Source: Candidatus Effluviviaceae Genus V sp.
Lineage (GTDB): Bacteria > Joyebacterota > Joyebacteria > Joyebacterales > Joyebacteraceae
Length of the DNA stretch: 37,938 nucleotides
Direction: 5' to 3'
NCBI GenBank assembly: GCA_014728125.1
Contig: WJMD01000110.1
Coordinates: 1 to 37,938 of the forward strand
Below, in pieces: positions 1-8,398 of this stretch; the first letter of the stretch is position 1; each line of letters begins with the position of its first letter. The position numbers and the translations under genes were made by a program. The notes beneath the pieces were generated by a model. That model saw only the letters and a list, made by a program, of their open reading frames with translations, made no database searches and was not told the origin of the DNA.

Positions 1-91
1 AATCAAGGATCAGGTGGAACGGGTCATCGAGCTGGCCGTCGAGCGCGGCTCCTCGAGACCCCGGAACGCCGACGGAGCGCTCGAGACGTGA
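1..91 (+). CDS. cmk: C-terminal end of probable cytidylate kinase (partial)
   Basis: An open frame enters from the left edge (first whole codon at base 2) and ends at TGA 89-91, giving about 29 residues with an amphipathic 'VERVIELAVERG' helix. Cytidylate kinases (CMP to CDP) commonly end in a helix of this kind, and cmk often stands directly before plsC, ispH and rpsA, as here. The stop overlaps the GTG start of plsC (GTGA), so the two are translationally coupled. The call rests mainly on gene order; the fragment is too short to be certain. Another small C-terminal helix would look the same. Confidence 0.5.
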   Translation, partial: IKDQVERVIELAVERGSSRPRNADGALET

Positions 92-684
92 GGTTCCACT
101 ACAGGATCGGCTGGACGCTCGCGCGATTGCTTGCGAAGCTGCTCTGGGGCTTCAGAACCGAGGGCAGCGGCGGCATCCCGGGGGACGGTCCGGTCCTTCT
201 GGCAAGCAATCACATCTCGGGCTGGGATCCGCTGCTCGTCGGACTCGGATGCCCTCGGGAGACGCACTTCCTCGCGAAGGAGGAGCTCTTCCGTAATCCG
301 TTCCTGGGATGGCTCATCAGGACATACAACGCCATCCCCGTCCGGCGCGGCGCGTCCGACAGGCGGGCGCTCAGACGGGCCGTCTCGGTCCTCGAGCGGG
401 GCGGCGTGATGCTGATGTTCCCGGAGGGAACGCGGAGCAGGGACGGACGGCTCGGGAAAGGACGTCCCGGCGCGGCCTGGGTGGCTGCGGCCGCGGGTGC
501 TGCGATGGTCCCGGTCTGGATCACCGGCTCGAGGGACCTCGCCGTGGCCTTCAGAAGGAAGAGACTGCTCCTTGTGAGGTACGGACGGCCGATCGCCCCG
601 CGAGAGGACGGCGACTACAGGGCTCTCGCCGAAGAGGTGATGGCGGCCATCCGGGAGCTGGCAACGGGTACGGTGACGGTATGA
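88..684 (+). CDS. plsC: 1-acyl-glycerol-3-phosphate acyltransferase (PlsC family)
   Basis: A 198-residue acyltransferase that should add the second acyl chain to lysophosphatidate to make phosphatidic acid at the inner membrane. The HX4D motif is at H42-D47 (NHISGWDP) and the substrate-binding FPEGTRSRDG motif starts at residue 112; an N-terminal hydrophobic and basic stretch suits membrane attachment. The length is usual for short PlsC proteins. The GTG at 88 overlaps the stop of the upstream frame, and the stop overlaps the ispH start (ATGA), so it sits in a coupled operon. Family membership is clear. Acyl donor and exact acceptor cannot be read from the sequence. Confidence 0.93.
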   Translation: MRFHYRIGWTLARLLAKLLWGFRTEGSGGIPGDGPVLLASNHISGWDPLLVGLGCPRETHFLAKEELFRNPFLGWLIRTYNAIPVRRGASDRRALRRAVSVLERGGVMLMFPEGTRSRDGRLGKGRPGAAWVAAAAGAAMVPVWITGSRDLAVAFRRKRLLLVRYGRPIAPREDGDYRALAEEVMAAIRELATGTVTV

Positions 685-1565
685 CGGTCGAGGTCGCTCC
701 CGGCGCGGGGTTCTGTTTCGGCGTCAAGCGTGCGCTCCGGCTCGCCTTCGAGGCGGCGAGAGGCGGAGACGGGCGGGTCGTCACGCTCGGGCCGATCATT
801 CACAACCCGCAGGTCGTCGAGAGGCTCGAGGAGGAGGGACTCCGGGTCGTCAACGACCTGGACGAGATCGAGACCGGGACGCTGGTGGTCAGATCGCACG
901 GCCTGCCGGCGTCGGTTCTCGAGGAGGCGCGACGCAAGGGTCTCACGATCGTCGATGCCACGTGCCCGTTCGTCAAGCAGGTGCAGGACCGGGCCAAGGA
1001 GCTGGAGCAGGAGGGCTACCTCGTCGTCGTGGTTGGAGAGGAGGACCATCCGGAGGTCCTCTCCATCACCGGCAGTCTGGAGAAGCAGGCGCTCGTGGTC
1101 GACGGGCCGGGCGGCCTCGCCGGCATCGATGGGGCGGAGCGCGTTGGTGTCGTCTGTCAGACGACGCAGCCGCCGGAGCGACTGCGCTCGGTCGTCGAGG
1201 CTCTGCTGGCGGTCGCGCCCGAGGTCAGGGTGTACAACACGATCTGCGAGGCGACGTTCGAGCGACAGGCGAACGCGCTCGAACTGGCGAAGCGTGCCGA
1301 CGTGATGCTGGTCGTCGGCGGAAGGAACAGTGCCAACACAAGGCGTCTATGGGAGCTCTGTCGCGAGGCGGGCTCGCGCGCTTATCACATAGAGACGGCC
1401 GACGAGTTCCAGCCCTCGTGGCTCGAGGACGCCGGGACCGTTGGGATAACGGGAGGCGCATCGACACCGCAGTGGATCATCGATGAACTGGTGTGCGCGG
1501 TCGAGAGCGCCATGGCCTCCGGAGGAACCGGAGGAGGAACGCCGCCCTCAGTCGGCAGCAGTTGA
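681..1565 (+). CDS. ispH: 4-hydroxy-3-methylbut-2-enyl diphosphate reductase
   Basis: The last enzyme of the MEP isoprenoid pathway, a cytoplasmic Fe-S protein that reduces HMBPP to IPP and DMAPP. The 294-residue protein has the three cluster cysteines C12 (GFCFGVKRA), C95 (DATCPFVK) and C189 (NTICEAT), the active-site histidines H41, H73 and H123, and the late ITGGASTPQW segment. I start it at ATG 681, which overlaps the plsC stop and puts the first cysteine at the family position; the same frame is open upstream to 309, but that part overlaps plsC out of frame. DMAPP made here feeds MiaA, encoded further along. This implies the MEP rather than the mevalonate route. Confidence 0.96.
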   Translation: MTVEVAPGAGFCFGVKRALRLAFEAARGGDGRVVTLGPIIHNPQVVERLEEEGLRVVNDLDEIETGTLVVRSHGLPASVLEEARRKGLTIVDATCPFVKQVQDRAKELEQEGYLVVVVGEEDHPEVLSITGSLEKQALVVDGPGGLAGIDGAERVGVVCQTTQPPERLRSVVEALLAVAPEVRVYNTICEATFERQANALELAKRADVMLVVGGRNSANTRRLWELCREAGSRAYHIETADEFQPSWLEDAGTVGITGGASTPQWIIDELVCAVESAMASGGTGGGTPPSVGSS

Positions 1566-1591
1566 CGTTTCGAGAGGAGTGAACAGGCAGG

Positions 1592-4009
1592 ATGGTCGAG
1601 GACAAGGACAGAATCGAGTCACAGGACACGACGAACGAGGACGCGACGGCAGGCACGGAGACCGCGAAGACGGACGAGCCGGCCGAGCCGAGGCAGGACG
1701 ACACGACGGCCGAGACCGCTTCTGCGGAGAGCGGCACCGAGACGCAGGAGACAGCGACGGAGACGGCCGTGCAGGATCCTGAGGCCATCGAGAGCGCCGT
1801 CGCGACGCCCGACGAGCTCCCCGACGAGGCGCTGGAAGCGGCCGAGAAGGTCACGACGGCCATCGAGGTCTCGGACGATGAGCTCGAGGAGCTCGGCTAC
1901 ACGCGCGAAGAGTACGAGGCAATGGCCGAGATGTACGAGTCGACCCTCCGCTCGATCGACGAGGGTGAGCTCGTGAAGGGCCGCGTGCTCTCGGTCAACG
2001 AGAACGAGGTGATGGTCGACATCGGCTTCAAGTCCGAGGGCCGGATCCCGATCGAGGAGTTCACGGAGCCCGACGAGATCAAGCCGGGCGACGAGATCAG
2101 CGTGCTGCTCGAGGCGACCGAGGACCAGGACGGCGAGGTACGCGTCTCGAAGCGCAAGGCCGACTTCCTGCAGGTCTGGGACAAGATCAAGGAAGCGCAC
2201 GACGACCAGTCGATCGTCGAGGGCGTGCCGAAGCGCAGGATCAAGGGCGGCCTCAAGGTCGACCTGTTCGGCGTCGAGGCGTTCCTGCCGGGCTCGCAGG
2301 TCGCGCTCAGGAGGATCCCGAACCTCGAGGACATGCTCGGGAAGAGGCTCCGCTTCCGCATCCTCAAGGTCAACAAGCGCCGCCGGAATATCGTCATCTC
2401 GCGCCGCGTCGTGCTCGAAGACGAGCGCCAGAGCATGAAGGAAGAGCTCCTCAAGGAACTCGAGGTCGGACAGACCAGACAGGGCGTCGTGAAGAACATC
2501 ACGGACTTCGGCGCCTTCGTGGACCTGGGCGGCATCGACGGACTGCTTCACATCACCGACATGAGCTGGGGACGCATCCGGCATCCCTCAGAGCTCGTGG
2601 CCATCGGCGACGAACTGACCGTCAAGGTCCTCTCGTTCGACCCTGAACGGGAGCGCATCTCGCTCGGTCTGAAGCAGCTCATGGAGTACCCGTGGGAGAA
2701 CGTCGAGGACGAGTTCCCGGTCAACTCGAAGGTCCGCGGGAAGGTCGTGTCGATCACCGATTACGGCGCGTTCATCGAGCTCAAGGAGGGTGTCGAGGGA
2801 CTGGTCCACATCTCCGAGATGTCGTGGACGCAGCACATCCGTCACCCCTCGAAGATACTGGGCATCGGTGACATCGTCGAGGTGAAGGTCCTGAACGTCA
2901 ACAAGCCGGAGGAGAAGATCTCCCTGTCGCTCAAGCGGACGGAGAGCGATCCCTGGCAGGACCTCGACACGAAGTACCCCGTCGGAACACGGATCGAGGG
3001 ACGCGTCCGGAACCTCACGGACTTCGGCGCGTTCGTCCAGCTTGAGGAGGGCATGGACGGTCTCGTCCACATCTCCGACATGTCCTGGACGAAGCGGATC
3101 AAGCATCCGAGCGAGGTCGTGCACCGCGGCGAAAAGGTCGAGGTCATGGTCCTCGGGATCGACAAGGACCGACACAGGATCTCCCTGGGCATCAAGCAGT
3201 GCCAGGAGAATCCCTGGCCCGAGATCGCCGAGAAGTACGCTGTCGGAACGCACGTGGACGGAAAGGTCTCCCGCATCCACAAATCCGGCATCGTCGTGGA
3301 GATCCCCGAGGACATCGAGGGCTTCGTGCCGATGTCACATCTGGCCCTGCCCGATATCTCGCGGGTCGAGGCGCGCTTCGCTCCGGGCGACACGATACCG
3401 CTCGAGGTGATCGAGGTCTCGCCTGAAAACCGGCGGATCGTCCTGTCGGTCAAGACCTACATGGAGAAGCAGCCCGAGGAGACGCTTCAGGAGTACATCG
3501 CGGCGCACGAGGTGCGCTCCGAGCTCCTCGAGCCGAGTGAGGGCGAGGAGAAGGCCGACGACAGCGGGAAGAAGCCCGAGGAGAAGTCTGAGGGCGACTC
3601 CGAAGAGAAGCCCGAGGACGAGAAGCCTGAGGGCGACTCCGAAGAGAAGCCCGAGGACGAGAAGCCTGAGGGCGAAGCCGAGGAGAAGCCCGAGGAGAAG
3701 CCTGAGGGCGATTCCGAGGAGAAGCCCGAGGAGAAGCCTGAGGGCGATTCCGAGGAGAAGCCCGAGGAGAAGTCTGAGGGCGATTCCGAGGAGAAGCCCG
3801 AGGAGAAGTCTGAGGGCGAGGCCGACGAGAAGCCCGAGGAGAAGTCTGAGGGCGAAGCCGAGAAGAAGCCCGAGGAGAAGCCTGAGGGCGATTCCGAGGA
3901 GAAGCCCGAAGACGAGAAGCCTGAGGACGACTCCGAGGAGAAGCCCGAGGAAGAGAAGCCTGAGGGCGATTCCGAAGAGAAACCCGAGGAAGAGAAGAAG
4001 ACCCTGTAG
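1592..4009 (+). CDS. rpsA: 30S ribosomal protein S1 with long acidic repeat tail
   Basis: S1 binds mRNA and helps dock it to the 30S subunit. The 805-residue product has an acidic, low-complexity N-terminal extension of about 120 residues, then six S1 (OB-fold) domains at roughly 125-190, 205-273, 292-362, 377-447, 463-535 and 550-622. Domains 3-5 carry the typical 'TDFGAFV / GLVHISDMSW / ISLG' pattern. From about residue 661 to the end it is almost pure K/P/E/G/S/D repeats, much longer than the tail of E. coli S1 (557 residues in total). A GGAG-type ribosome site lies before ATG 1592. It follows ispH by 26 bases and is probably the last gene of the cmk-plsC-ispH-rpsA unit, followed by a strong hairpin. 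Confidence 0.93.
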   Translation: MVEDKDRIESQDTTNEDATAGTETAKTDEPAEPRQDDTTAETASAESGTETQETATETAVQDPEAIESAVATPDELPDEALEAAEKVTTAIEVSDDELEELGYTREEYEAMAEMYESTLRSIDEGELVKGRVLSVNENEVMVDIGFKSEGRIPIEEFTEPDEIKPGDEISVLLEATEDQDGEVRVSKRKADFLQVWDKIKEAHDDQSIVEGVPKRRIKGGLKVDLFGVEAFLPGSQVALRRIPNLEDMLGKRLRFRILKVNKRRRNIVISRRVVLEDERQSMKEELLKELEVGQTRQGVVKNITDFGAFVDLGGIDGLLHITDMSWGRIRHPSELVAIGDELTVKVLSFDPERERISLGLKQLMEYPWENVEDEFPVNSKVRGKVVSITDYGAFIELKEGVEGLVHISEMSWTQHIRHPSKILGIGDIVEVKVLNVNKPEEKISLSLKRTESDPWQDLDTKYPVGTRIEGRVRNLTDFGAFVQLEEGMDGLVHISDMSWTKRIKHPSEVVHRGEKVEVMVLGIDKDRHRISLGIKQCQENPWPEIAEKYAVGTHVDGKVSRIHKSGIVVEIPEDIEGFVPMSHLALPDISRVEARFAPGDTIPLEVIEVSPENRRIVLSVKTYMEKQPEETLQEYIAAHEVRSELLEPSEGEEKADDSGKKPEEKSEGDSEEKPEDEKPEGDSEEKPEDEKPEGEAEEKPEEKPEGDSEEKPEEKPEGDSEEKPEEKSEGDSEEKPEEKSEGEADEKPEEKSEGEAEKKPEEKPEGDSEEKPEDEKPEDDSEEKPEEEKPEGDSEEKPEEEKKTL
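3572..4003 (+). repeat. In-frame tandem repeats encoding the S1 acidic tail
   Basis: About eleven units of 36 or 39 bases, plus a partial unit, encode KPEEKPEGDSEE, its 13-residue variant KPEDEKPEGDSEE, and close relatives (S for P, EA for DS). Unit length changes only in whole codons and third-position differences occur between units, so the reading frame and composition appear to be kept. The coded tail is strongly acidic overall, proline-rich and surely disordered. Such arrays change copy number by slippage, so length may differ between strains and may be mis-assembled. Confidence 0.93.
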
Positions 4010-4055
4010 TCCGGGGGACATCGCCCCCGCGCGTGTGGGTCGATGAGACAGGATC

Positions 4056-4081
4056 GGGGGGACTCGCACTCGGGTCCCCCC
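4056..4081 (+). terminator. Strong hairpin after rpsA (possible terminator)
   Basis: A perfect 8-bp stem (GGGGGGAC with GTCCCCCC) and a 10-base loop lie 46 bases after the rpsA stop and 27 bases before mtaB. Only a short CCTTTG follows, not a true U-tract, so termination efficiency is uncertain. It probably ends or attenuates the plsC-ispH-rpsA transcript. Confidence 0.6.
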
Positions 4082-4107
4082 GCGCCTTTGAGAGGAAACG
4101 AAGCGCG

Positions 4108-5433
4108 ATGGACCGCCGACGACGGCCGACCGTCTCGCTGACGACGGTCGGATGCAAGCTCAACCAGTACGAGAGCGAGGGGCTGGCGGACGGGTTCGAA
4201 CGGGCCGGGTTCCGCGTCGTGCCGTCCGGCGACCGGGCCGACGTCTGCGTCGTCAACACGTGCACGGTGACGACGCGAAGCGACTACCGCTCCCGTCAGA
4301 TGCTCCGGAGAGGAGCGCGAGTGAGCGACGTCGTGGTTGCCACCGGCTGCTACGCGGAGCGCGAGCCCGGCTCTCTGGCCCGGATGCCCGAGGTCAGGCT
4401 CATTGTCGGCAACGGCTCCAAGAACAGACTGGTCGAGCTGGTGTCCGAGCTGCTCGACGGAGGGCCGGTCGACCGCATCCACCATGAGCCGGTCAGCACC
4501 TCCTGTGATGGGTACGATGTCTCGACATTCCGTGGACACACGCGGGCGTTCATCAAGATCCAGGACGGCTGCGACCATCGCTGCTCATACTGCGCGGTCC
4601 CCGACGCGCGCGGCCCGTCGAGGAGTCGTCCGACGGCGGAGATCCTCGACCAGGTCGCTCGGCTGGCGGGCGCGGGATACAGAGAGGTCGTCCTGACAGG
4701 CGTCCACATCGGCTGCTTCGAGGACGGGATCGAAGCGGGCTCGGCGCTCGCGCGCCTCGTGGAACAGGTGGTCGACGTCGAGGGCATCGAGCGCGTCAGA
4801 CTCGGATCCGTCGAGCCGACGGAGCTCCTGCCCGATCTGGCGGAGCTCATCGTGCGCGAGGAGAGGGTCTGCCCGCACCTCCACATTCCGCTGCAGAGCG
4901 GCTCGGACAGGGTCCTGAAGGCGATGGGGCGGCGCTACGACAGCGCGTCCTACATCGACAACGTTCGCCTCGTAACGGACGAGCTCCCGTTCTGCGGCTT
5001 CGGCGCCGACGTGATGGTCGGGTTTCCCGGCGAGACCGACGAGGACTTCGCCGAGACGGTCGAGGTCATCGAGAGCCTGCCGTTCACGTATCTTCACGTC
5101 TTCTCCTACTCGCCCCGCGCCGGCACGGAAGCGGCGCGCAGGAGCGACCAGGTCCCCGGCGTTGAGAAGCGGAGGAGGAGCAGACAGCTGCGCGAGCTCT
5201 CGAGGCGCCGTTCGCTGTCCTTTCGCCGTTCGCTCATCGGCAGGAAGCTCAGCGTTCTGTTCGAGGACAGGGAGGGACCGGCTCCCGGGCTCGCCACGGG
5301 CCTCTCCGAGAACTACGTCCGGATCGACGCACCGGGCGGCCCGGAGCTCGCAAACCGCCTGGGCGAGGTGGAGATCATAGAGGCCGACGGCGAGGCGACG
5401 CGGGGCGCCGTCCTGGAGTCCACGCTGCGATAG
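4108..5433 (+). CDS. mtaB: tRNA t6A37 methylthiotransferase, MtaB type
   Basis: A radical-SAM enzyme of the MiaB/RimO/MtaB group that should add a methylthio group to t6A at position 37 of ANN-reading tRNAs. The 441-residue protein has the N-terminal cluster cysteines C16 (VGCKLNQYES, an MtaB signature), C52 (NTCTVTT) and C81 (TGCYAE), and the radical-SAM cluster C155-X3-C159-X2-C162. A C-terminal part of about 60 residues fits a TRAM domain. ATG 4108 is chosen because a GAGAGGA site precedes it and the protein then starts as the family does; the frame is open further upstream into the hairpin. MiaB follows 8 bases downstream. RimO is less likely because of the GCKLNQYE motif. Confidence 0.9.
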   Translation: MDRRRRPTVSLTTVGCKLNQYESEGLADGFERAGFRVVPSGDRADVCVVNTCTVTTRSDYRSRQMLRRGARVSDVVVATGCYAEREPGSLARMPEVRLIVGNGSKNRLVELVSELLDGGPVDRIHHEPVSTSCDGYDVSTFRGHTRAFIKIQDGCDHRCSYCAVPDARGPSRSRPTAEILDQVARLAGAGYREVVLTGVHIGCFEDGIEAGSALARLVEQVVDVEGIERVRLGSVEPTELLPDLAELIVREERVCPHLHIPLQSGSDRVLKAMGRRYDSASYIDNVRLVTDELPFCGFGADVMVGFPGETDEDFAETVEVIESLPFTYLHVFSYSPRAGTEAARRSDQVPGVEKRRRSRQLRELSRRRSLSFRRSLIGRKLSVLFEDREGPAPGLATGLSENYVRIDAPGGPELANRLGEVEIIEADGEATRGAVLESTLR

Positions 5434-5441
5434 GAGACGCT

Positions 5442-6734
5442 GTGCGGGTCTACATCGAGACGTACGGCTGCCAGATGAACGAGTATGACTCGAAGCTGAT
5501 CCGCGAGAGTCTCCGGCTCCATGGACACAGTCTCGTCTCGAGCCCGGAGCGGGCCGACGCCGTCGTCGTCAACACATGCAGCGTCCGGGAACGGGCCGAG
5601 ATGCGCGTCCTCGGGCGGCTCCGGCATCTGCGCGGGCTGGCCCCGCCGGACGCCGTCGTCGCGGTGGTCGGGTGCGTGGCGCAGCGACTGGGTTCCGAGC
5701 TCTTCGAACTGACGCCGGTCGACCTGGTCGTCGGTACCGACGGATACGGCCGTCTTCCCGAGCTTCTCCGGGCCGCGCGCGACGAACGGTGCCTCTGGAC
5801 GCCGGTCTACCGCCGGGATCCCTACGACGAACGCGACGCGCCAGTGACGGCGGGTATCAGAGAGTTCGTCGCTGTGATGAGGGGCTGCGACAACTACTGC
5901 ACCTACTGCATCGTCCCGTTCGTGCGCGGCCGCGAGAGGAGCCGCACGGCGAACTCGGTCCTGCGTGAGGTCGGCCGCCTGACCGCGCTCGGGACGAAGG
6001 ACATCACGCTCCTCGGGCAGAACGTCAACTCCTACCGCGACGGAGACGCGGACTTCCCGGAGCTCCTCCGCCGCGTCGCGGCCGTCCCGGGACTCGAACG
6101 GCTGCGATTCGCCACGTCGCATCCCAAGGATCTCTCGGACGAGCTCATCGAGACGATCGCCTCGACGGGTGCCGTCTGCGAACACATCCACCTGCCGGTC
6201 CAGTCCGGCTCCGACCGGGTCCTCGCCTCGATGGGGCGTTCATACGATCGGGAACGGTATCGAGCGCTCGTCCGCACGATCCGCGAGCGTGTTCCCGATG
6301 TCGCGCTGACGACCGACATCATTGTCGGGTTCCCGGGAGAGACCGCGGACGACTACGAGGAGACGGTCTCCCTGATGGAGGAGGTCCGTTTCGACTCCGC
6401 CTTCATGTTCCGCTACTCGGTCCGGTCAGGCACCGCCGCTGCGGACCTCGCGGACGATGTACCGGAAGAGGAGAAGATAGCGCGCCTCGAGCGGATCATA
6501 GAGCTGCAGAAGGGCATCACCTGGCGCATCAACGAGGGTCTCGTCGGTCAGCGGGTCGAGGTGCTCTGCGAGGGCCCGAGTCAGCGGGACAACGACGTCC
6601 TCTTCGGAAGAACCCGTCAGAACAAGGCCGTCGTCTTCAGCGGCCGGGCCGACGTCGGAGAGCTCGTGGATGTCACCGTTCGCGAGGCGTCCGCATGGAC
6701 GCTTCGCGGCGTCGTGAGCGACCGTTCAGCCTGA
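5442..6734 (+). CDS. miaB: tRNA-2-methylthio-N6-isopentenyladenosine37 synthase
   Basis: Adds the methylthio group to i6A37 to give ms2i6A, using SAM and Fe-S clusters in the cytoplasm. The 430-residue protein has C10 (YGCQMNEYDS), C46 (NTCSVRERAE) and C78 (VGCVAQR) for the auxiliary cluster, C149-X3-C153-X2-C156 for the radical-SAM cluster, then IVPFVRGRERSR, which is diagnostic for MiaB, and a C-terminal TRAM region. The start is GTG 5442 with GGAGA just upstream. Its substrate-making partner MiaA is encoded at 13620-14582 in the same window. Transcription is probably shared with mtaB (8-base gap). Confidence 0.96.
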   Translation: MRVYIETYGCQMNEYDSKLIRESLRLHGHSLVSSPERADAVVVNTCSVRERAEMRVLGRLRHLRGLAPPDAVVAVVGCVAQRLGSELFELTPVDLVVGTDGYGRLPELLRAARDERCLWTPVYRRDPYDERDAPVTAGIREFVAVMRGCDNYCTYCIVPFVRGRERSRTANSVLREVGRLTALGTKDITLLGQNVNSYRDGDADFPELLRRVAAVPGLERLRFATSHPKDLSDELIETIASTGAVCEHIHLPVQSGSDRVLASMGRSYDRERYRALVRTIRERVPDVALTTDIIVGFPGETADDYEETVSLMEEVRFDSAFMFRYSVRSGTAAADLADDVPEEEKIARLERIIELQKGITWRINEGLVGQRVEVLCEGPSQRDNDVLFGRTRQNKAVVFSGRADVGELVDVTVREASAWTLRGVVSDRSA

Positions 6735-6796
6735 CGGTCCGTCACGGAGGTCGGCACCAGCGATCTGTCAGACGGCGGCCGGACGGGAGAAACCCC

Positions 6797-6826
6797 TTGC
6801 GACCGGTTTCGAACCGTTGCTAGACT
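6797..6826 (+). promoter_or_regulatory. Predicted promoter for lapA-lapB
   Basis: TTGCGA, an 18-base spacer and TAGACT, with TG one base before the -10 (extended -10 type: TGC TAGACT). The spacer holds a short inverted repeat (CGGTT, TCG, AACCG) that could be a protein site. It lies about 100 bases before the lapA start, in the 189-base gap after miaB. The same TAGnnT form recurs before other genes here. Confidence 0.6.
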
Positions 6827-6854
6827 GTCGCTGCCCGCACACTGCGGGAGTCTG

Positions 6855-6878
6855 CGGGCCCGATGATCCCGGGGCCCG
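6855..6878 (+). other. GC-rich hairpin in the lapA leader
   Basis: CGGGCCC pairs with GGGCCCG across a 10-base loop in the predicted 5' leader of lapA, followed by GGCGCGAAAAAGC. There is no U-tract after it, so it is more likely a leader stem affecting stability or translation than a terminator. It could also be chance in GC-rich DNA. Confidence 0.35.
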
Positions 6879-6909
6879 GCGCGAAAAAGCACACCAGCTC
6901 TTCAGGATC

Positions 6910-6917
6910 AGGAGGTG
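6910..6917 (+). promoter_or_regulatory. Ribosome binding site fixing the lapA start
   Basis: AGGAGGTG is a near-perfect Shine-Dalgarno sequence. It contains the earlier in-frame GTG at 6915, which therefore cannot be the start used from it. The next in-frame GTG at 6924 lies 8 bases after AGGAGG and is the better choice. Confidence 0.75.
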
Positions 6918-6923
6918 CCAGCC

Positions 6924-7247
6924 GTGTGGGTCCTGAGAATGCTCCTCATCCTCATCCTCGTCGTGGCCATCACGTGGTTCGCCATGATCAACAGCGGTGA
7001 GAGAGCGACTATCTCGCTCGGCACCGCGGAGCTGACGTTCGAAGACGTGCCTCTGGTCCTGCTGCTCTTCGAAGCGTTCGTCGTCGGTGCCGTCGTCTGG
7101 TTCTTCGTCTCGATCTTCCACGAGGTCACGCTGCGCCGCCGCATGCGCGCGCTTCAGCGAGAGAACAAGGACCTTCAGCAGGAGATCGCCGGTCTCAGGA
7201 ACATCTCGCTGGACGGCATCGAGACCGATGCGGAGGACGACGTCTAG
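6924..7247 (+). CDS. lapA: LapA-domain (DUF1049) inner-membrane protein
   Basis: A small 107-residue membrane protein. Two hydrophobic segments, near residues 4-20 (LRMLLILILVVAITWF) and 38-63, are followed by a basic, heptad-like cytoplasmic tail (VTLRRRMRALQRENKDLQQEI) that should form a coiled coil. This is the LapA/DUF1049 layout. In enterobacteria LapA works with LapB in LPS assembly and in control of LpxC through FtsH. Here it stands directly before a LapB-like gene (20-base gap), which supports the call. Start GTG 6924 was chosen from the ribosome site at 6910. The exact role outside proteobacteria is inferred. Confidence 0.8.
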   Translation: MWVLRMLLILILVVAITWFAMINSGERATISLGTAELTFEDVPLVLLLFEAFVVGAVVWFFVSIFHEVTLRRRMRALQRENKDLQQEIAGLRNISLDGIETDAEDDV

Positions 7248-7267
7248 CAGGCGCTCTGGAGGACGAG

Positions 7268-8398
7268 GTGAACGCGTTCGCTCTGACAGCGGTCGTCGTC
7301 GCGGCGGCCATCATCCTCTTCGCGTGGCGCATCGCGGCGCTGCGGCGCTCGCGCGCGGCCCTCGAGGATTCGACCCCGTACCGGCTGGGCATCGATGCCA
7401 TGATCCGGGGCGACCGGGAGGAGGCAGTCAGGCATCTGACCGCCGCCGTCCGTGAGGATCCCAGGAACGTCGATGCCTACATCAAGCTCGGGAACCTGCT
7501 CCGGGAACAGGGGCGGGCGCGCCAGGCAGTTCAGGTCCACCGGGAGCTCCTCGTCAAGCGCCGCCTCTCGAAGACCGTGCGGAACGAGATCATGCGGAAC
7601 CTCGCCCTGGATCTCAGGCAGGAGAGCCGCTGGCGAGAGGTCCTCGAGAGCGTGGCGGCCCTCGACCGCTCGAGCCGGAGCGACCCCGAGATCATCGAGA
7701 TGACGCGCGATGCCTACGAGGCGACGGGGGAGTACGAGCGGGCACGAGAGGCGCACAAGGAGCTTCTGAAGACCGGCGCCGTCGGCCCGGAACTCGGTGT
7801 CTACCGCGCGCATCTCGCACTGCTTGCTCTCAGGGCCGGCGACACGGCGCGGGCGCGTTCCGAGTTCAGAGCCGCGCTCAAGGAGAGCCCCGAAGGTGCC
7901 GCGCTGGCGAACGTCCACCTCGGGGACATCGCCGCCGCCGAGGGCGACACGGACCGCGCGATCGCCTACTGGATGAAGATCGTCACCGACCGGCCGGAGT
8001 GCGCATTCACCGTGTTCGAGAGACTCGAGAAGGCGTTCTTCGAGGTCGGCGACTTCGGCAGAATGATGGGGATCTACGAGGACGTCGTCACCCGCGCGCC
8101 GACGAGCACGCACGCGCTCATCGGTCTCTCGAGGATGCTCGAGCGTAAGGGCTCGATCGACGACGCGGTCAGAACCGCCCGGGAGGCCGTGAAGCACGAG
8201 GGCGAGTCGCTCACCGGTCACAGACGCCTGAGCGAGCTCCTGGTGCGCCAGGAGCGCTTCGAGGAGGCCGCCCGCGCAGCGGACCAGCTGCTTGAACGTC
8301 TCGCCTCCGACGGCAGGACCTGCCCGACCTGCGGCGCGTCGACCGAGGAAGGAGCGTGGCGCTGTCCCGCCTGCCGCGCTTGGATCGATGCCTGCTGA
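7268..8398 (+). CDS. lapB: LapB-like TPR protein with C-terminal zinc ribbon
   Basis: A 376-residue protein with one N-terminal membrane helix (about 3-20), a run of TPR helices through about residue 345, and a C-terminal rubredoxin-type metal site: C352-X2-C355 and C366-X2-C369. Helix, TPRs and rubredoxin-like tail in this order are the hallmark of LapB/YciM (389 residues in E. coli), which in E. coli works with FtsH to tune LpxC and hence LPS synthesis. The family call is strong from this architecture and from the adjoining lapA. GTG 7268 is preceded by a GGAGGACGAG stretch. The last 11 bases overlap the next gene. Confidence 0.85.
   Translation: MNAFALTAVVVAAAIILFAWRIAALRRSRAALEDSTPYRLGIDAMIRGDREEAVRHLTAAVREDPRNVDAYIKLGNLLREQGRARQAVQVHRELLVKRRLSKTVRNEIMRNLALDLRQESRWREVLESVAALDRSSRSDPEIIEMTRDAYEATGEYERAREAHKELLKTGAVGPELGVYRAHLALLALRAGDTARARSEFRAALKESPEGAALANVHLGDIAAAEGDTDRAIAYWMKIVTDRPECAFTVFERLEKAFFEVGDFGRMMGIYEDVVTRAPTSTHALIGLSRMLERKGSIDDAVRTAREAVKHEGESLTGHRRLSELLVRQERFEEAARAADQLLERLASDGRTCPTCGASTEEGAWRCPACRAWIDAC

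Noticed and set aside
309-680. N-terminal extension of ispH
   Set aside because: It overlaps plsC in another frame; the first cysteine block and the ATGA junction place the start at 681.
3572-4003. Possible CRISPR-like or intergenic repeat array
   Set aside because: Units are contiguous, in frame and coding, without unique spacers.
3450-4578. Minus-strand frames rich in Ser-Gly-Phe-Ser or Leu-Gly-Leu repeats
   Set aside because: These are mirror images of the S1 repeat tail; the membrane-like and low-complexity look is a by-product of the repeated DNA.
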